Source: Cylindrospermum sp. NIES-4074 (GTDB taxonomy: Bacteria > Cyanobacteriota > Cyanobacteriia > Cyanobacteriales > Nostocaceae). Taken from it: a DNA stretch of 64,000 nucleotides. Position 1 is the stretch's first letter, and each line of letters begins with the position of its first letter. This document shows, piece by piece, positions 61,164-64,000 of this stretch. The position numbers were made by a program, and so were the translations under genes. Where the stretch lies: NCBI GenBank assembly GCA_003994795.1, contig AP018269.1, positions 4,241,677 to 4,305,676 on the forward strand. Reading direction: 5' to 3'. The notes under the pieces are model-generated. The model worked only from the letters and a program-made list of their open reading frames with translations. It was not told the origin of the DNA and did no database searches.

Positions 61164-62519
61164 ATGCGTGCATTCAGGGCCTTGTGTTTCGTCTGTCTTC
61201 ATACAGGTGTTTTTTTAACAACATCTGTGCAATCTGTTGTGGCTCAACCCTTACCATCTTTAGAGCAATCAATAGAGCAACCCCCCTCACCTCTGCCAAA
61301 CGCTGATGTTGACGCTACGGGTACAATTGAGGAAAGTTCCTCCCAACTCAGCCGCTACTACTTAGGAGCAGGAGATGTAATTAGCGTTGCCGTTCAGCGC
61401 CCTCCTGGTATTTACCGCTTAGAAATTGGAGATGTGATTAGTGTTTCGGTTCAACGGTTTCCAGACTTAAGTTTTCAAGCTGCTATTAATCCAGAAGGCA
61501 ACATTGTTGTGCCACTACTGGGAACTTTGTCCTTAAAAGGTTTGAGCTTGGAAGCGGCTAAAGAGAAAATTCGCTCTGGCTTAAATCGTTATGTAATTAA
61601 TCCAGTGATAGTTTTGTCGCTGGTAACCCAACGACAAGATTTAAGTTTTCAAGCTGCAATTAGTCCAGAAGGCAACATTGTAGTTCCACAAGTGGGAACG
61701 CTATCTGTACAAGGTTTGAGTTTGGAAGAAGCCCAAGAAAAAATTCGCTTGGCTTTAAGTCGCGTTCTTGTAGATCCGATTGTGGTAGCATCACTTGCAG
61801 GGACGCGACCAGTTCAAGTTACTATCACGGGAGAAGTTTTTCGTCCGGGAATTTACGGTGTTAGTTCGTCAATACCCCGCGTTGCCGATGCTTTATTGCT
61901 GGCTGGTGGTTCAACTTCGACAGCAGACCTACGGCAGGTGCAAGTACGCCGGAGGTTAATTGATGGTTCTATAGTTTCACAAAATATTGACTTATATGGG
62001 GCGTTGCAAAATGGTGGTTCGCTGCCCAATTTGCGCTTGCAAGATGGCGATGCAATCATTGTGACGCGCCGTGAAATAGGCAATGATGATGGTTACGATC
62101 GCAATTTGGTATCGCGGTCAACTTTGGCTGTGGCACTGATTAAAGTCCGGGTTTTAAATTACGCTGCCGGAGGAATTGCCACTCAATCATTGCCTAATGG
62201 TAGTACATTTGTAGACGCTTTGGCAGGAATCAATCTCGATACGACTAACCTCCGAGAGATAACTTTAGTTCGTTTTGATCCTGAACGCGGTAAAGCTGTT
62301 ACCCGAACACTTGATGCTAAGAAGGCCCTGGCAGGTGATGCAACTCAAAATATCGCACTTCAAGATAATGATGTGATTGTTGTTGGTCGAAACCTCATCG
62401 GCAAAGTTACTAATTTATTGAATACGATTACTCAACCGTTCTTTAATGTTCAGTCCTTTCTCCGCTTCTTTGACAACTTCGGTGGCGGATTATTTGGTGG
62501 TGGGAATAGACAAAATTAA
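61164..62519 (+). CDS. Polysaccharide export outer-membrane protein (Wza-like, SLBB)
   Basis: 451 residues with a signal peptide (MRAFRALCFVCLHTGVFLTT...VAQ; no clear lipobox). The Poly_export domain is duplicated: LSFQAAINPEGNIVVPLLGT with LSLEAAKEKIRSGLNR (about 110-150), and LSFQAAISPEGNIVVPQVGT with LSLEEAQEKIRLALSR (about 165-205). SLBB domains follow (VTITGEVFRPGIYGVSSSIP; ATQSLPNGSTFVDALAGINL). Outer-membrane pore for exopolysaccharide. Leads into a Wzc-like gene. Confidence 0.93.
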   Translation: MRAFRALCFVCLHTGVFLTTSVQSVVAQPLPSLEQSIEQPPSPLPNADVDATGTIEESSSQLSRYYLGAGDVISVAVQRPPGIYRLEIGDVISVSVQRFPDLSFQAAINPEGNIVVPLLGTLSLKGLSLEAAKEKIRSGLNRYVINPVIVLSLVTQRQDLSFQAAISPEGNIVVPQVGTLSVQGLSLEEAQEKIRLALSRVLVDPIVVASLAGTRPVQVTITGEVFRPGIYGVSSSIPRVADALLLAGGSTSTADLRQVQVRRRLIDGSIVSQNIDLYGALQNGGSLPNLRLQDGDAIIVTRREIGNDDGYDRNLVSRSTLAVALIKVRVLNYAAGGIATQSLPNGSTFVDALAGINLDTTNLREITLVRFDPERGKAVTRTLDAKKALAGDATQNIALQDNDVIVVGRNLIGKVTNLLNTITQPFFNVQSFLRFFDNFGGGLFGGGNRQN

Positions 62520-62539
62520 ACAGGGTATTTTTGACTACC

Positions 62540-62590
62540 GACCAATAACTAATGACTAATGACCAATGACCAATGACCAATGACCAATGA
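62540..62590. repeat. AATGACC heptamer array
   Basis: About six copies of AATGACC/AATGACT (62548-62588) between the polysaccharide export gene and the next start codon. Confidence 0.85.
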
Positions 62591-62596
62591 AATATT

Positions 62597-64000
62597 ATGA
62601 CCCCACCAATTGTTAAGCGCTATCTTATTGCTTTTGAAAAGTACAAGTGGTTTGGATTAACCAGTTTTGCTGTAGTTGTAGCAGGGTCAACGGTAGTGGC
62701 CATGCAACCCGATCCACCTGTTAGTTATATAGCAGATGCCGCACTTTCTTACACTCGTCCTCCAGTTTCTTTCTCTGCAACTGGTACTGCAATTCAACAG
62801 CAAGGGCAAGAATTGAAAAAAGAAATTTTGCTATCAGACGAGGTTTTGGAAGAGGTGGCAAAGAAAGTCAAGATTAACCCAGACAAGATTAAGGCAAGTA
62901 CGGACATATCTCTGCCTAAAAAGAATAGGGCTGGAGAGTTAGAATCTCCAATCTTGGAAATGATATATAGAGATAGGAATAAGAACCGAGCCGAAGAAGT
63001 CTTGCAGGCATTAATGCTACAAATGGTTGAGTTTAGTCGTCAACTTAATACTGGTCAATTAAAATCAATTATTGATAACATTAATAAGCGCTTACCAGAG
63101 GCAAAAAAGGAGTTACAAGAGGCAGAGCAGAATTTAGAACAGTACGATCGCGTTGAACGCACGGCAATATTGGCAGCAGAGAATGGTAGCTTACTGACTG
63201 GAATCACTACCAGCCTAAATCTGCAACGGCAAATTCAATTTACCATTTCTGGGATTGATGCCCAAATTCGCTCTTTAGAAAGTAAATTGGGGTTAACAGT
63301 TGGCCAAGCTTATGTTTCTTCGGCTTTGAGTGCTGATCCGATTATTGCCAATTTGCGATCGCAAATTTATCAAGCTGAGTCACAAATAACCTTGCTACAA
63401 AAAGATTTGCGCCCACAACACCCGACGATGATTCAGTTGCAGCGTCAGAAACAATCTGCTGAGGAATTGCTGCAACAACGTGCTGCTGAGGTGTTGGGTG
63501 GCAAGGGTACTCTAGCTAGTCTTCGAGGTAATGTTGCGGGTATTCGCACCCAAAGCAGCCTAGACCCCACTCGGCAAGGACTAGCAAACCAAATGGTGGC
63601 TTTGCAAACGCAACGGGAGACACTGCAACAACAGCTCACACAAGAAATTCGACAAGAAGCAAAATTACGGCGTGAGTATTCCTTAATCCCAAATAAGCAA
63701 TTGGAGCGATCGCGCTTAGAACAGGCAGTTAGTCTCAAAAAAGTTGTATATGACCAAATGCAAGCCAAATTAACTGACGCCAAAACCGCAGAAGCAGAAA
63801 CTGTCAGTAGCCTCAGAATAGCCCGTAATCCGGACGCCAACCCTGAATTTGTCAAACCTAAGAGTGTACCTATTACCTTGGGCGTTGGTGGCTTCTTGGG
63901 GGGCGTAATTGGTGCTGGGGTGGTGTTTTTGTTAGGGTCGTTGGAGGGAACATTCAAAACCAAAGAAGATATCCGCGACAGCTTCAAGCAGCGGGAAGTG
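62597..64000 (+). CDS. Wzc-like polysaccharide chain-length determinant / tyrosine autokinase (N-terminal part)
   Basis: Open from the ATG at 62597 to the window edge (about 468 codons, no stop). Begins MTPPIVKRYLIAFEKYKWFG with an N-terminal membrane helix (FAVVVAGSTVVAM), a Wzz-type domain (ISYIADAALSYTRPPVSFSA region), long periplasmic coiled coils (LPEAKKELQEAEQNLEQYDR; LRSQIYQAESQITLLQKDLR) with the PQHPTMIQL motif, and a second membrane helix near the end (LGVGGFLGGVIGAGVVFLLG). The C-terminal kinase domain, if present, lies outside. Works with the export protein upstream. Confidence 0.92.
   Translation, partial: MTPPIVKRYLIAFEKYKWFGLTSFAVVVAGSTVVAMQPDPPVSYIADAALSYTRPPVSFSATGTAIQQQGQELKKEILLSDEVLEEVAKKVKINPDKIKASTDISLPKKNRAGELESPILEMIYRDRNKNRAEEVLQALMLQMVEFSRQLNTGQLKSIIDNINKRLPEAKKELQEAEQNLEQYDRVERTAILAAENGSLLTGITTSLNLQRQIQFTISGIDAQIRSLESKLGLTVGQAYVSSALSADPIIANLRSQIYQAESQITLLQKDLRPQHPTMIQLQRQKQSAEELLQQRAAEVLGGKGTLASLRGNVAGIRTQSSLDPTRQGLANQMVALQTQRETLQQQLTQEIRQEAKLRREYSLIPNKQLERSRLEQAVSLKKVVYDQMQAKLTDAKTAEAETVSSLRIARNPDANPEFVKPKSVPITLGVGGFLGGVIGAGVVFLLGSLEGTFKTKEDIRDSFKQREV

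Overview
The window is chromosomal DNA from a filamentous, heterocyst-forming cyanobacterium, most likely Nostoc or a close relative. The evidence is a nif operon in the order nifB-fdxN-nifS-nifU-glbN-nifH with a separate nifP(cysE)...nifV-nifZ-nifT operon, very frequent HIP1 octamers (GCGATCGC), short tandem heptamer repeats between and at the ends of genes, xisH/xisI homologues, an exosortase of the cyanobacterial type, and a photosynthetic-type gap2.

Layout. 1-5365 (minus strand): nitrogen-fixation operon, with nifH cut by the window edge and a truncated-haemoglobin gene (glbN) between nifU and nifH. 5366-12736: an accessory island of Uma2-family genes, a quinone oxidoreductase and its partial duplicate, a GNAT acetyltransferase, and several toxin-antitoxin (TA) modules, many broken. 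Each end of the island carries a copy of the same ~270-bp upstream module, one in front of nifB and one in front of nifP. 12737-17108 (plus): nifP, two small conserved genes, a 38-codon membrane ORF, nifV, nifZ, nifT and a [2Fe-2S] ferredoxin-domain protein. 17328-25000: Uma2 genes, an acyltransferase, proS, a frameshifted xisH with intact xisI, and another cluster of small TA modules. 25281-41030: mostly housekeeping genes (GerMN protein, ArsR regulator, accB, efp, CYP38-like cyclophilin, aspartoacylase/LysR pair, thiL, gap2, nadD, murC, murB, ebfC, low-molecular-weight phosphatase, NarL-type regulator, smpB). 41680-52390: a candidate secreted-toxin cassette. It holds a DUF4157 (eCIS-core) protein of about 1,724 codons split by one in-frame stop and ending in a possible ADP-ribosyltransferase domain, a likely HEAT-like immunity protein, a large leucine-rich-repeat protein and a YbjN-domain protein. 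52551-56307: IctB-family membrane protein and a GAF histidine-kinase-like protein whose phospho-acceptor His is Gln. 56516-57114: a CRISPR array of 9 repeats and 8 spacers without cas genes. 57754-64000: DegT-type sugar aminotransferase, cyanoexosortase with its partner, polysaccharide export protein and the start of a Wzc-like chain-length protein, i.e. an exopolysaccharide/sorting locus that runs off the window.

How the parts fit. The two nif operons supply NifB-cofactor synthesis (NifB, FdxN), Fe-S assembly (NifS, NifU), cysteine precursor supply (NifP), homocitrate (NifV), nitrogenase maturation (NifZ, and NifT of unclear role) and dinitrogenase reductase (NifH), with GlbN probably an O2 binder in micro-oxic cells. 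The shared upstream module suggests a common activator for both operons; CnfR (PatB) is the obvious candidate, by inference. The accessory stretches are rich in eroded TA genes and small repeats, which look like the main source of rearrangement here. The most novel-looking locus is the DUF4157 toxin cassette, whose products may be cargo or accessories of a contractile injection system encoded elsewhere.
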